Source: Paraburkholderia sabiae (lineage in GTDB: Bacteria > Pseudomonadota > Gammaproteobacteria > Burkholderiales > Burkholderiaceae). From it: DNA of 64,000 bases. The stretch covers positions 558,001-622,000 of the forward strand of contig NZ_CP125296.1 in assembly GCF_030412785.1 (NCBI RefSeq), written 5' to 3'. The notes under the pieces were generated by a model. The model ran no database searches, was not told the origin of the DNA, and was given only the letters and a program-made list of their open reading frames with translations. Made by a program: the position numbers and the translations under genes. Positions 17,670 to 26,441 of the stretch are shown here, piece after piece. Positions within the stretch are counted from its first letter, which is position 1. Each line of letters begins with the position of its first letter.

Positions 17670-18509
17670 CTAGAAAAGCGGTGTTACGTCAGAGTTTGAA
17701 ATCCGGTTGGCGAGTGCCGCGAGATTTACGTCTTGAGGGTTGCCGATCAGCGCATAACTCAATTCGGCTTGCCGCCACATTGCAACGTCGAAGGTATCGA
17801 CAGCGCGCATGCCTACGGGATGATCGGGTCGCGAATCTTTTGTCACGCATAGCGCAACGGGCGGACCGCTTTTCGGAAGATAGACGATTTGCAGGAGCGG
17901 TTTATCGTCGAACCGCAAGCGCTGCACTGCCTTGAACGTAAGTCCGGCACTGCTGAGATCGGGAATACGCAACGGCAGGTGATCGTGCTCGCGTATGTCG
18001 CTGACGATCTTTCTGAGGGTCGCTGCATCGTCTTTGACATAGGCCACCGTCTCGCGCGTAAAGAGCTTCTGATAGGCGATGGCAGCCGTCACCCACGGCG
18101 AAACATCTGGATTTGCGGCTGTTTGCGTGCTGCCGGCGGCAGGCACGCCCGGACGGATCAGCACGCCGCACGCAAAAGCACTGGCGGCGCACGCGGCCGC
18201 CAGCCATGGAGGAATGCCGCGGCGGGCATGCGCGTGCCGGGCACGTTCTGGTTGCGGTGCCGTGTGATATGCGCCGGACTGGATCCGGTGTGTGCGGATC
18301 AGATCATCAATGCTCTGCCGCAGCGATTCCGGCACGGGAGGCAGCGGTCGCGACGCAAACGCCGCCGCGTAGTCGACACGCGATGCGCGCAGTAACTCGA
18401 CCTTTGCCCGCGCGCCAACCGACTGGCTCAACGCGACTTTCACTGCATCACAGTCTTCGGCAGACAGTTCGCCGTCTACGTAGGCAAGAAGTTGGGCGTC
18501 GTCGATCAT
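17670..18509 (-). CDS. Membrane anti-sigma factor
   Basis: A 279-residue single-pass inner-membrane protein. Its N-terminal cytoplasmic part (IDDAQLLAYVDGELSAEDCDAVKVAL) is a typical anti-sigma domain but lacks the HxxxCxxC zinc motif. One transmembrane helix lies near residues 98-116 (PPWLAAACAASAFACGVLI), followed by a periplasmic domain of about 160 residues. The ATG overlaps the sigma factor stop as ATGA. It presumably holds the adjacent sigma factor inactive until a periplasmic signal arrives. Confidence 0.85.
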   Translation of the reverse strand: MIDDAQLLAYVDGELSAEDCDAVKVALSQSVGARAKVELLRASRVDYAAAFASRPLPPVPESLRQSIDDLIRTHRIQSGAYHTAPQPERARHAHARRGIPPWLAAACAASAFACGVLIRPGVPAAGSTQTAANPDVSPWVTAAIAYQKLFTRETVAYVKDDAATLRKIVSDIREHDHLPLRIPDLSSAGLTFKAVQRLRFDDKPLLQIVYLPKSGPPVALCVTKDSRPDHPVGMRAVDTFDVAMWRQAELSYALIGNPQDVNLAALANRISNSDVTPLF

Positions 18510-19048
18510 GCGAGCGAATCCTTTTGCATCCTGGCGGATTGCAGGTCAGGTTCTGTGCCGATCATCGAACCCAATGCTTGCCGCGCTCGCGACAGGCGGC
18601 TCATGACGGTGCCTATCGGCACGTCGAGCACGTCGGCGGCTTCCCGATACGTCATACCCTCTACCGCGATGAGCAGAACGACGACGCGTTGCGCCTCGGG
18701 CAGTTGCTCGATTGCGCCGATGATCTGCGCGTGCATGAGCCGGGTTTCGGGATCGTTGTCGACGGGATCGGCGAGATTTTCAAGGAAGTTCTCGTCCCAT
18801 TCGAAGCTTGACCGCCTGCGTATACTGCGCGCGCGTAGCTCGTTGTTCCAGATGGAATGGATGATCGAGAACATCCAGCTCAAAGGAGCCGTGCCGGCTT
18901 GGAGTTGATGCGCACGCTCGAGCGCGCGCAGACATCCGCGCTGCACGAGATCCTCGGCGTCGTGCTGATCGCCTGTGAGGCGAAACGCGAACGCCCACAA
19001 TCGCGGAAGCATCTCCGGAATCAGGCTAGACAGGTCAGCACCGCTCAT
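18506..19048 (-). CDS. ECF-type RNA polymerase sigma factor
   Basis: A 180-residue ECF sigma factor. Region 2 (HDAEDLVQRGCLRALER) and region 4 (LPEAQRVVVLLIAVEGMTYREAADVLDVPIGTVMSRLSRAR) are both complete; no extra C-terminal domain is present. It is co-transcribed and translationally coupled with the anti-sigma gene. Its regulon is unknown; the neighbouring periplasmic hydrolase/P460 pair is a candidate only by position. Confidence 0.9.
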   Translation of the reverse strand: MSGADLSSLIPEMLPRLWAFAFRLTGDQHDAEDLVQRGCLRALERAHQLQAGTAPLSWMFSIIHSIWNNELRARSIRRRSSFEWDENFLENLADPVDNDPETRLMHAQIIGAIEQLPEAQRVVVLLIAVEGMTYREAADVLDVPIGTVMSRLSRARQALGSMIGTEPDLQSARMQKDSLA

Positions 19049-19224
19049 CGGACGTAGCTCTCCATATCTCAGCGCATAAGCGCATTACATCCGTGCGATG
19101 TATCTGGAATGTGTCTGGAGAGGGACTATTTGTACAACTGCGTTGCGATTGCGGACGTGGACGGAATAAAGCGGATCTTCACGTGTTGTCATCTGACAGC
19201 AATGACCTTATTTGAAGGAACAGA

Positions 19225-20004
19225 ATGAACTCATCCGCTATTGAACTGGAAGCCGCTGTCTCAGCGTGGCATGAGGCGATCGACGCATTTTGTCGCTTGC
19301 AGGACGTAGGATTCGTCGAGAGCGGCTTGCAGGGATCGAAGACGATCTATACGGGTGTGCCCGTTGCGGTACTCAATGGCGTCATCGGCAAGCGCCGCAA
19401 GCCCGACGTCGAGGAGTTCCGCGCCTTCGCTCAGAAGTTCCAGGCTTGCGAATTGCCCTGGAGTATCCAGACACGCGGTGAAGGAGCCGAAAGTACTTCG
19501 ATCGCCGGGTTAGCCAGCGAGTACGGGTTGACGCAATGTACGAATTTGCCGTTTATGACCACGAGGCTGGAAGCCATTAAAGACCTTCTGTTCGAAGATG
19601 AGCGAGTTGTCGTCAGGCAGTTAAGCGAATCGGACAGCGAGCTATATAACAGCACACTCGCTGCCGGCTATGAGGCTCCGGAGCATGTATTCCGACGCCT
19701 GAGTGCACCGGCAATACTCGGGGCTACGGGAATGACAGCGTTTGTCGTCGAATGCGCGGAAGTTCCTGTTGCCACATCGTTTGGTGTTGTGCGGAACGGT
19801 CACGTGGCGGTATTCAATGTGTCGACCGTTCCCGAGTATCGACGACGGGGTTATGCCCGGGCGGCGACGCAGGCAGTATTGAATGCCGGATTCGCCGCTG
19901 GGGCTCATACGGCGCTTTTGCACTGCACCCCGGCAGGGCGCAAGGTGTATGAGTCGATGGGTTTCGCCGTTAGCGAGGAATGGCTCGTCTATTCCCGTGG
20001 GTGA
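19225..20004 (+). CDS. GNAT family N-acetyltransferase
   Basis: A 259-residue cytoplasmic enzyme with AAGGAACAG before the ATG. The C-terminal GNAT core is clear: VAVFNVSTVPEYRRRGYARAATQAVLNAGFAAG (acetyl-CoA loop RRRGYA) and the terminal VYESMGFAVSEEW. The N-terminal 110 residues form a second, degenerate domain. Its acceptor is unknown. It is divergent from the sigma factor operon and ends 18 bases from the convergent hydrolase gene. Confidence 0.85.
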   Translation: MNSSAIELEAAVSAWHEAIDAFCRLQDVGFVESGLQGSKTIYTGVPVAVLNGVIGKRRKPDVEEFRAFAQKFQACELPWSIQTRGEGAESTSIAGLASEYGLTQCTNLPFMTTRLEAIKDLLFEDERVVVRQLSESDSELYNSTLAAGYEAPEHVFRRLSAPAILGATGMTAFVVECAEVPVATSFGVVRNGHVAVFNVSTVPEYRRRGYARAATQAVLNAGFAAGAHTALLHCTPAGRKVYESMGFAVSEEWLVYSRG

Positions 20005-20022
20005 GTAGCGCGTAAAACGAGC

Positions 20023-20907
20023 TTATCGGCAGAACCGAAGAATGGCATCGGCGACATCCTGCGGCGCTTCGCGCTGCGGGAAGTGACCTACGCCATCGAG
20101 TACCTGCCGCTCATAGCGCCCGAGGAAGTACGACTCTCGTCCGCTGGAACTATCGGGATGGTTGCAGGTGTCGGCACTACCGTGCAGCACCAGCGTTGCG
20201 AGCGATAGTCGCGGTGCGGGATTCAGCCGCGCTTCATCCCCGGCATAGGCAGGATCGCCGTCAACGAAGCCCCAACGGTGACGGTAGGAGTGGAGCACGA
20301 TTTCGGCCCAGTCGTCGCCTTCGAATGCCTGCGCTGCTTCGTCGAAATCTCCCGGCGAATACCAGCCTGCCGGCGCCCACGTATCCCACATCTGGCGGGC
20401 GAAGGTCGTGCGTTCGTCCCGCACCACGCTTGCGCCCCGCGGCGTGGCCATGAACCAGTGGTACCAGTAATTGCGCACCTGCTGCAGCGTTAGCAGCTGG
20501 TTCGGATCATTGGTGCCGTATCCCACCGATAGCATCACAAGATGTGAAGCCACGCCGTCGCGCAGGCCGCACGCATTGGCAACCGCGCGTGCTCCCCAAT
20601 CATGGCCGACCAGAATCGGCTGCTCGATGCCCAGCACGTCGATGAAATCCAGAAGGTCGCGGCCCAGCGCGGATAACTGACCGCTGCGGGGCGTGGTCGT
20701 ATCGCGGAACCGGGTGGGCGCGAAGCCCCGCAGTGCCGGCGCGAGCACGCGGTAACCCGATCCGGCCAGAATGGGCGCCACGCTTTTCCAGCTTTGCGGA
20801 CTATCCGGCCAGCCATGCACTAGCACCGCCGTGCGCGCTCCTTGCGGGTTCCATTCGAGATAGGCAATGTCGAGCCGCCCGGTGGCGGCGTATTGGTAGG
20901 TGTTCAT
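20023..20907 (-). CDS. Cytoplasmic alpha/beta hydrolase, epoxide hydrolase/dehalogenase-like
   Basis: A 294-residue enzyme with HGWP at 31-34, nucleophile Asp103 in GHDWGAR and catalytic His in GVGHFPQREAP. GAGGAAAACC precedes the ATG. It shares an extended pattern with the Tat-exported hydrolase 4 kb away (GYRV..P.LRGF.PTRF...TPR.GQ). The two are therefore paralogues, but this one has no signal peptide. It is divergently transcribed from a LysR gene, which probably controls it. Confidence 0.87.
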   Translation of the reverse strand: MNTYQYAATGRLDIAYLEWNPQGARTAVLVHGWPDSPQSWKSVAPILAGSGYRVLAPALRGFAPTRFRDTTTPRSGQLSALGRDLLDFIDVLGIEQPILVGHDWGARAVANACGLRDGVASHLVMLSVGYGTNDPNQLLTLQQVRNYWYHWFMATPRGASVVRDERTTFARQMWDTWAPAGWYSPGDFDEAAQAFEGDDWAEIVLHSYRHRWGFVDGDPAYAGDEARLNPAPRLSLATLVLHGSADTCNHPDSSSGRESYFLGRYERQVLDGVGHFPQREAPQDVADAILRFCR

Positions 20908-20959
20908 GGTTTTCCTCGTGCAAACAAGGGTTCTACGATAGCTCGACGCCTCATCGCGA

Positions 20960-20993
20960 TTGGTGAATAATCGCTAACTATTGGTGATTATTC
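20960..20993. promoter_or_regulatory. LysR-type operator between divergent genes
   Basis: The 101-base gap holds TTGGTGA twice, at 20960-20966 and 20981-20987, exactly 21 bases (two helical turns) apart. It also holds the inverted pair GAATAATC (20965-20972) and GATTATTC (20986-20993). This arrangement fits binding of a LysR tetramer controlling its own gene and the hydrolase. Confidence 0.6.
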
Positions 20994-21008
20994 GTGTTGA
21001 GTGAATTG

Positions 21009-21911
21009 ATGGACATTCTGCCCACTGCCGACGGTGTTCCGCTCGATACCGTATTGCTGCGCACTTTTCTGGAAATCGTGGACAGCGGCAGCTTTGCCAC
21101 GGCTGCCGAGCGTCTGGCGCTGACTCCCTCGGCTGTGAGCGGACATGTGAAGCGCCTGGAACAGATCGTCGGGGTCGGCCTGCTGACACGCACCACGCGG
21201 CACCTGGAGCTGACGGAGGCGGGCGACACGTTGTATGCGTACGGCCGTAACATTCTGGATCTGGAACGCGAAGTTCGCGCGAAGCTGCGTGGCACGCCGC
21301 TGCGTGGGCTGCTGCGAGTCGGCGCATCCGAAGATTTTGCCGGCACGTGGCTGCCACAGGTCTTGCAGCGTTTTCGACAGCGGCATCCCGAGGCGACGAT
21401 CGATCTGAAAGTCGGCATCACGGCCGATCTGTTGCGCCAGCAGGAGCGCGGTCGTCTCGATCTCGTGTTCGGCAAGCAATGCAGCCGTGTCGGAAAAGGC
21501 GGCGAGTTGCTGTGGGAGGAGCCGCTAGTCTGGGCGTACGCGCAAAACGAACCTCTGGATCCTGACCAGCCGTTGCCGCTCGCCGTCTTTCCCGATCCCT
21601 GCATCTATCGGGAGTCGGCGATCACGGCACTCAACAAGGCAGGTCGCGCGTGGCGTCTGGTGTTCGAGAGCAGCAGCATGGCGGGCTGCCTGTCGGCGGC
21701 GAGATCCGGTTTCGCGGCTACGGTCATCGCCGATAGCCAGCGAATCGAAGGCCTGCGCGTGCTGGGTCGCAAAGAAGGATTGCCTGCCTTGCCGGTGGTA
21801 CGTTTCTACGCGTTTCCCCGCTCCGACTCGCCCGCTTGCGTGGCTTTGATCGATGCTGCGCGCCGCGCAGGCCAGCAGGGTCGCTTCAGTCCACGCGCGT
21901 TTCGCGGGTGA
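21009..21911 (+). CDS. LysR family transcriptional regulator
   Basis: A 300-residue regulator. The N-terminal helix-turn-helix reads LLRTFLEIVDSGSFATAAERLALTPSAVSGHVKRLEQIVG, followed by the effector-binding domain. Length is normal for the family. The start could also be the GTG at 20994; the ATG at 21009 is chosen because the upstream bases overlap the operator. It is divergent from the alpha/beta hydrolase, its likely target. Confidence 0.87.
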   Translation: MDILPTADGVPLDTVLLRTFLEIVDSGSFATAAERLALTPSAVSGHVKRLEQIVGVGLLTRTTRHLELTEAGDTLYAYGRNILDLEREVRAKLRGTPLRGLLRVGASEDFAGTWLPQVLQRFRQRHPEATIDLKVGITADLLRQQERGRLDLVFGKQCSRVGKGGELLWEEPLVWAYAQNEPLDPDQPLPLAVFPDPCIYRESAITALNKAGRAWRLVFESSSMAGCLSAARSGFAATVIADSQRIEGLRVLGRKEGLPALPVVRFYAFPRSDSPACVALIDAARRAGQQGRFSPRAFRG

Positions 21912-21995
21912 TCGGTCTGTAGCGCAACGATTCGCATATGGTATGTTGCGGACCTGACCTATCCCGACAAACACTAGCCAAACTGCAAAGTAAGT

Positions 21996-23531
21996 ATGGT
22001 GAAAGGAGACGACTTCCGGAGGCGACGACGATTCGGTCCGTTCCGGCTGAGCTTGACTGGACCACACGCGCTCTTCTGTGCAGGTCTGGTGATCGCGCTC
22101 GGAATGCTGGGCATCTGCGGGGCCATTCTGTATCAGGCTCGCGTCGACGCGTTGAACCGCGCACGGGAGACCTCGCGCAATCTGGCCTTGCTGGCCGAAC
22201 GGGACATCGAGCGCAATTTCGAGCTTTATGATCTGTCGATGCAGGCAGTCATCGAAGGCTTGCGCGACCCGGAAGTCCGCGGTTCCTCCGCTCATCTGCA
22301 GCGCCTGGCGCTGTTCGACCGGGCGGCCACTGCGAGATATCTCGCGGCGATGCTGGTGATCGATGCTTCTGGCAATATCGTCCTGGATGCGGCGAGCGAC
22401 ACCCACCGCTCGGGCAACTTCGCTGACCGCCCGTACTTCACCGTCCATCGGGACAACCCGAATGTCGGCCTCTATGTCAGCGATCCCTATCAATCCAGGT
22501 TACGTGACGGTTCGCCGAGCATTGCGCTGAGCCGGCGCATCTCGAATCCGGATGGCTCGTTTGCCGGTATCGTCGTGATTGCCGTCGACCTGAACTATTT
22601 CCAGACCCTGCTGGGTGGCCTCTCACTGGGACCACACGGTGCAATCTCGCTGATTGGCCGCAATGGCATCATGATCATGCGTCAGCCGTACGATGCAAAG
22701 ATCATCGGCCGCGATATCAGCCAGGCGAGCACGTTCCGGAATTTTCGTGCCGCGCCTGAGGGAAGCTTCTCCGAAACTTCGTCGATCGATAGCGTACGGC
22801 GCCTTTACGCGTTCAGGAACTTCCCGGGCCTTCCGCTCATCGTCATGGTCGCCGAGGCCGAGAAGGACATCTATGCGGCGTGGCGGGCGCGTGCAATCAG
22901 GATCGGCTCGGTCATGGCGGCATTCGGTGCCGCTTTTGTGGTCCTTTCTGTTCTGCTTGGAATCCAGCAGCGCAGCCGGATGCGCGCCGAGTCGGAATTG
23001 CGGATGCTGGCACGCACCGACGGGCTGACGGGACTCCATAATCGCCGAACGCTCGGAGAGATTCTCGAACACGAATGGCGCCGCGCTCGTCGCACCCGCC
23101 ACGCGTTCTCGCTGCTCTTCATCGATATCGACTGTTTCAAGGCTTATAACGATACCTATGGCCACCAGGCGGGTGACGAGACGCTCGCGGCCGTCGCCCG
23201 CTGCATCAGTGGCAGTATCCGCCGGCCAGGAGACAGCGCGGCGCGTTACGGCGGTGAGGAGTTCGTTGTCGTGCTGCCCGATACGGATGAAGCAGGCGCG
23301 ATGTCGATGGCCGAATCGATCCGCCGTCAGATCAGCGACTTGCAGATCGAACATGGCGCAAGCCCCTATGGGCATGTCACGGCGAGTGTCGGTGCCGCAA
23401 GCCTCCAGGCTGATCGCGAAAACGAGGTCAGCGCGCTCGTGCATGCAGCGGATAGGGCACTCTACAACGCCAAACGCGCGGGCAGAAATCGCGTCACGCT
23501 GTTCCGTGAAGCGATGGGGGCAGCCGGATAG
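21996..23531 (+). CDS. Diguanylate cyclase with periplasmic dCache-like sensor
   Basis: A 511-residue membrane protein that makes cyclic di-GMP. A short Arg-rich N-terminus and a helix near 28-50 are followed by a periplasmic sensor of about 250 residues of dCache type (FADRPYFTVHRDNPNVGLYVSDPYQSR, then PDGSFAGIVVIAVDLNYF). A second helix near 305-325 leads to the GGDEF domain. The active site is GGEEF near 418, and the inhibitory site RPGD lies five residues before it, so activity and product inhibition are both expected. It stands alone. Confidence 0.9.
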   Translation: MVKGDDFRRRRRFGPFRLSLTGPHALFCAGLVIALGMLGICGAILYQARVDALNRARETSRNLALLAERDIERNFELYDLSMQAVIEGLRDPEVRGSSAHLQRLALFDRAATARYLAAMLVIDASGNIVLDAASDTHRSGNFADRPYFTVHRDNPNVGLYVSDPYQSRLRDGSPSIALSRRISNPDGSFAGIVVIAVDLNYFQTLLGGLSLGPHGAISLIGRNGIMIMRQPYDAKIIGRDISQASTFRNFRAAPEGSFSETSSIDSVRRLYAFRNFPGLPLIVMVAEAEKDIYAAWRARAIRIGSVMAAFGAAFVVLSVLLGIQQRSRMRAESELRMLARTDGLTGLHNRRTLGEILEHEWRRARRTRHAFSLLFIDIDCFKAYNDTYGHQAGDETLAAVARCISGSIRRPGDSAARYGGEEFVVVLPDTDEAGAMSMAESIRRQISDLQIEHGASPYGHVTASVGAASLQADRENEVSALVHAADRALYNAKRAGRNRVTLFREAMGAAG

Positions 23532-23728
23532 GTATCCCACTTGAACGGTCGATATCTACGACCTCGGCTCGTTCATCCATTCCCGATTCGTTCGAGCCCC
23601 ACACGCATTTCCACGCGGTTTAAGCCTCGTTTAATCCCCCCTGCCTAGATTGAAATCATGAAGACGCCGCGCGCGCGAAAGGCGATGCCGCGTCATCGAA
23701 ACTCTCATCTTCACGAATGGAGATCGCC

Positions 23729-24355
23729 ATGAACTCCTTCACTATCGCAGACTCGACTTGCGACGAGGCACGACGCCGATGGCTGATCGCGACAACGGTA
23801 GCAGGCGGCATTGCGGGCGTCGCAGTCGTGACGCCGTTCGCCGATTCTCTCAGGCCGTCTGCGTCCGCGCTGGCCGCAGGCGCGCCCGTCACGATCGACA
23901 TCAGTCATCTTCGGCCCGGCGACATGATGACGGTGGCCTGGCGCGGCAAGCCCATCTTCATCGTCAACCGGACGGACGCCATGCTCGCCGCTGTGCGTAC
24001 CGCCGATCCGTTTGTCGCGGATCCCGATAGCACTCGGCCGTTTTCGATGCCGCTGGCGGCATACTGCAACAATGAGTACCGTTCGCGCGCGGATCGTAAG
24101 AACCTGCTCGTGGTGGTGGGCGTGTGCACGCATTTGGGATGCACGCCGAGCCCGCGATTTCAGCCGGGTCCGCAACCCAATCTGCCTGATGACTGGCCCG
24201 GCGGATTTCTCTGTCCGTGTCACGGCTCGACCTATGATCTGGCGGGACGCGTGTTCAAGGACAAGCCTGCGCCGCAAAATCTCGACGTGCCGCGGTACCG
24301 CTACGCGAGCGCGGAGAACCTTGTGATCGGTGCCGATGAACATGGCGAAGCGTAG
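23729..24355 (+). CDS. Solitary Rieske iron-sulfur protein (PetA-like)
   Basis: A 208-residue protein with one N-terminal helix (residues 20-45) and a periplasmic Rieske domain. Ligands are all present: Cys133 and His135 in CTHLGC, Cys162 and His165 in CPCHGS, with Cys138 and Cys164 as the disulfide. It matches the iron-sulfur subunit of the cytochrome bc1 complex, yet no cytochrome b or c1 genes follow. It is therefore a second, orphan copy or serves another electron pathway. GGAG in the preceding codons supports the ATG at 23729 over that at 23717. Confidence 0.85.
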   Translation: MNSFTIADSTCDEARRRWLIATTVAGGIAGVAVVTPFADSLRPSASALAAGAPVTIDISHLRPGDMMTVAWRGKPIFIVNRTDAMLAAVRTADPFVADPDSTRPFSMPLAAYCNNEYRSRADRKNLLVVVGVCTHLGCTPSPRFQPGPQPNLPDDWPGGFLCPCHGSTYDLAGRVFKDKPAPQNLDVPRYRYASAENLVIGADEHGEA

Positions 24356-24399
24356 CAGGCATCGATGCTGAACTTAACTTTCGATAAGGAGACGAGATC

Positions 24400-24711
24400 A
24401 TGCGATCCCTTTCGATGATCGTGACCCTATGCACGCTATGCGCATCATCGGTCGCGCTTGCACAGTCGACACTGACGATTCATTCGTCGCCGCTGAAATG
24501 CGAGAACCTTCTGTCGATAGCCAATCACGGCACGCCTGTTCTCGCGGATCGGGTAGCAGTTGCGAACACGCAGTTCCGCAAGTCAGATAGCGCGCTCGTC
24601 ATCGATGCTGAAGCGCCTGACGGGCTGATCGTCGATACATGCACCAGGGCACGAAGGGTGACCTTCGTCGACGAGATAGCGCGCTTGAGAAGTGTCGCCA
24701 CCACGCCTTAA
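24400..24711 (+). CDS. Small secreted protein of unknown function, Rieske companion
   Basis: A 103-residue protein with AAGGAGACGAGATC before the ATG. The signal peptide spans about residues 1-21 (ending VALAQ). The mature part is about 80 residues and contains Cys near positions 32 and 84 that could form one disulfide. No known family was recognised. It follows the Rieske gene by 44 bases and is probably co-transcribed, so it may be a periplasmic partner; this is inference. Confidence 0.6.
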   Translation: MRSLSMIVTLCTLCASSVALAQSTLTIHSSPLKCENLLSIANHGTPVLADRVAVANTQFRKSDSALVIDAEAPDGLIVDTCTRARRVTFVDEIARLRSVATTP

Positions 24712-24915
24712 GCTAGCGTCGTCCGCTTCGTCCCCATACGTATCGTACCCAGCGCTGCCATCGATTTTTAGGCACAGGCGAATTGTGTGTGGGGGCGGAC
24801 TTCCGCTTCTGTTCGTTCTTCTGGCGCGGCGTCATGCCACCAGGGCCCTTCAGTTTGTCGCGATCGGAATCCTCTGTCATGGCGTTGCCTGGAGACAGTA
24901 ACGGTCACCAGGGTG

Positions 24916-25959
24916 TCACTTGCTGCCGACAACCGCTGCGCCGGACCGATAGCGCAGCAAGTGATCCGTGCCGGACTCGGACAACCAGACTTCTCCCGGC
25001 CGACCCATCATCTGGCGGACGTTCGCGTGCGGGCGCGGCAGTGCAAACGTCTCGAATCGTTCCGTTTTCGGGTCGAAGCGCACTAGCGCATTAGTGCTCC
25101 ATTCGCTGAGCCAGACGATGTCTTTGTCGTCGACGAATATCGCATACACATGCGGATCGGAGCCCGGCAGTTTCCATTCGCGCCACCGATGCGCCGCCGG
25201 GTCGAATACGCCCACCTTTCCTGCGTTCCACTCGCTGATCCAGACGCGTCCTTTTGAATCGGACCATACGCGGCGCGCGCCCTGTTCCGGTGTCGGCGGC
25301 TCGATGACTTGCGCCGCGCCGCTCACGGGATCGATGCGGCCGAGGTAGCTGCCAGCCAGTGAAGCAAAGTACAAGCTGCCGTCAGGGGTGACACAGATTC
25401 CATAGGCACCCGGCCCGCGCGGTGCATCGAACACGCGCATGCTGCCGCTTCCCGGGTCGAGCTCACCATAGATTCCGGCTTGTCCGGTAAACCACAGGTG
25501 CCCGCGTTTATCGAAAACGGCCGTATTCAGGTTGGCGTTCGGCCGATCTGGGGGCAACGGGAAACGCGCGACAGCGAGTGTCTTCGGATCGACGCGTACG
25601 ATTGCGTTCAGCCCGCCATCGGTAATCCATGCTGCGCCATCCGGACCGACGATTACGCCATGCGGGGCCGATCCGTTGCCGAGAGGGATCCGCTCGGTCT
25701 TGCCGGTGCGCGGGTCCAACCTTCCGACTGCGCCTTGCGCCTGCGCGGTGTACCAGACGGCGCCGCCAGGCTCTGGCGCGACATCGTGCGGTGCGCTGCC
25801 GGAGGGGACGGGAAACGAGTCGAACGAAGGAGGCTGAGCCAGTACCGAACTTACCGCTAACATCGAGCCAACGAGAACCGACACGACATGCCGGAAGAAC
25901 CGGGATGCGAGGATTCCCTTCACCGTCGTCGGAGCTGCCGCATTTGCGATGTGAATCAT
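24916..25959 (-). CDS. Exported Vgb-like seven-bladed beta-propeller (lyase-like family)
   Basis: A 347-residue secreted protein with signal sequence to about residue 42 (ending VLAQ) and GGAGG before the ATG. The body consists of repeats such as GSAPHGVIVGPDGAAWITDGGLNAIVRVDP, the propeller pattern of virginiamycin B lyase and related NHL-like proteins. Export and genomic setting make antibiotic inactivation unproven; many homologues are generic propellers. It stands alone, downstream of no obvious partner. Confidence 0.78.
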   Translation of the reverse strand: MIHIANAAAPTTVKGILASRFFRHVVSVLVGSMLAVSSVLAQPPSFDSFPVPSGSAPHDVAPEPGGAVWYTAQAQGAVGRLDPRTGKTERIPLGNGSAPHGVIVGPDGAAWITDGGLNAIVRVDPKTLAVARFPLPPDRPNANLNTAVFDKRGHLWFTGQAGIYGELDPGSGSMRVFDAPRGPGAYGICVTPDGSLYFASLAGSYLGRIDPVSGAAQVIEPPTPEQGARRVWSDSKGRVWISEWNAGKVGVFDPAAHRWREWKLPGSDPHVYAIFVDDKDIVWLSEWSTNALVRFDPKTERFETFALPRPHANVRQMMGRPGEVWLSESGTDHLLRYRSGAAVVGSK

Positions 25960-26021
25960 GTCCGCCTCCGCAACCGGAATCGGCTTGCATACTGGTGCTA
26001 GTTCATTGTGGCACTAACCGG

Positions 26022-26315
26022 CCGCTTTTCGCAGTGGTTACCCTAAGCCTCGGCGTGGGAACCTCATGGCTTGCAACGGCGCTTTTCAATCGTGCGTCAC
26101 ACGAGTTGCCGATGGGACTGGTGGGCCAACTCGTCGTTCTTGAAACGGTCTTCGGGATTCTTTACGTCTGCTTGTACAAGCACACAATACCGCCGTTGAC
26201 ACAGACGGCGGGCATGTTGCTTTCGCTCGTCGGAATCTGGCTGTCAGCCAGAATGCTCTTGCGTCATGTCGGGCAGGTCAACAGCCATCAGCGGTCTCAA
26301 ATCGAGGTTCTTTAA
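26022..26315 (+). pseudogene. C-terminal remnant of a DMT-family (EamA-like) transporter
   Basis: About 97 codons encode three hydrophobic helices typical of the last third of EamA-like drug/metabolite transporters (AVVTLSLGVGTSWLATALFNRAS, MGLVGQLVVLETVFGILYVCLY, AGMLLSLVGIWLSARML). The N-terminal helices are absent: the same frame upstream is antisense to the Vgb-like gene. This is probably a decayed gene truncated by the rearrangement that placed the Vgb gene here. Confidence 0.65.
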
Positions 26316-26441
26316 CGCAGCAGATCAGTATTTTCCCGCAGGAGCAGGACAGGGGATTTGACGCAAAATGATCTCCCGGACAAGGTGATCTGGAAACAGC
26401 CGGCTCGAACGTGTGGGATTCTCTCGATGAGGTGCCCTGCC

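Noticed and set aside
23658..23732. 24-codon frame overlapping the Rieske start as ATGA
   Set aside because: No good ribosome-binding site; the peptide is basic and unremarkable, so it is mentioned only as a possibility.
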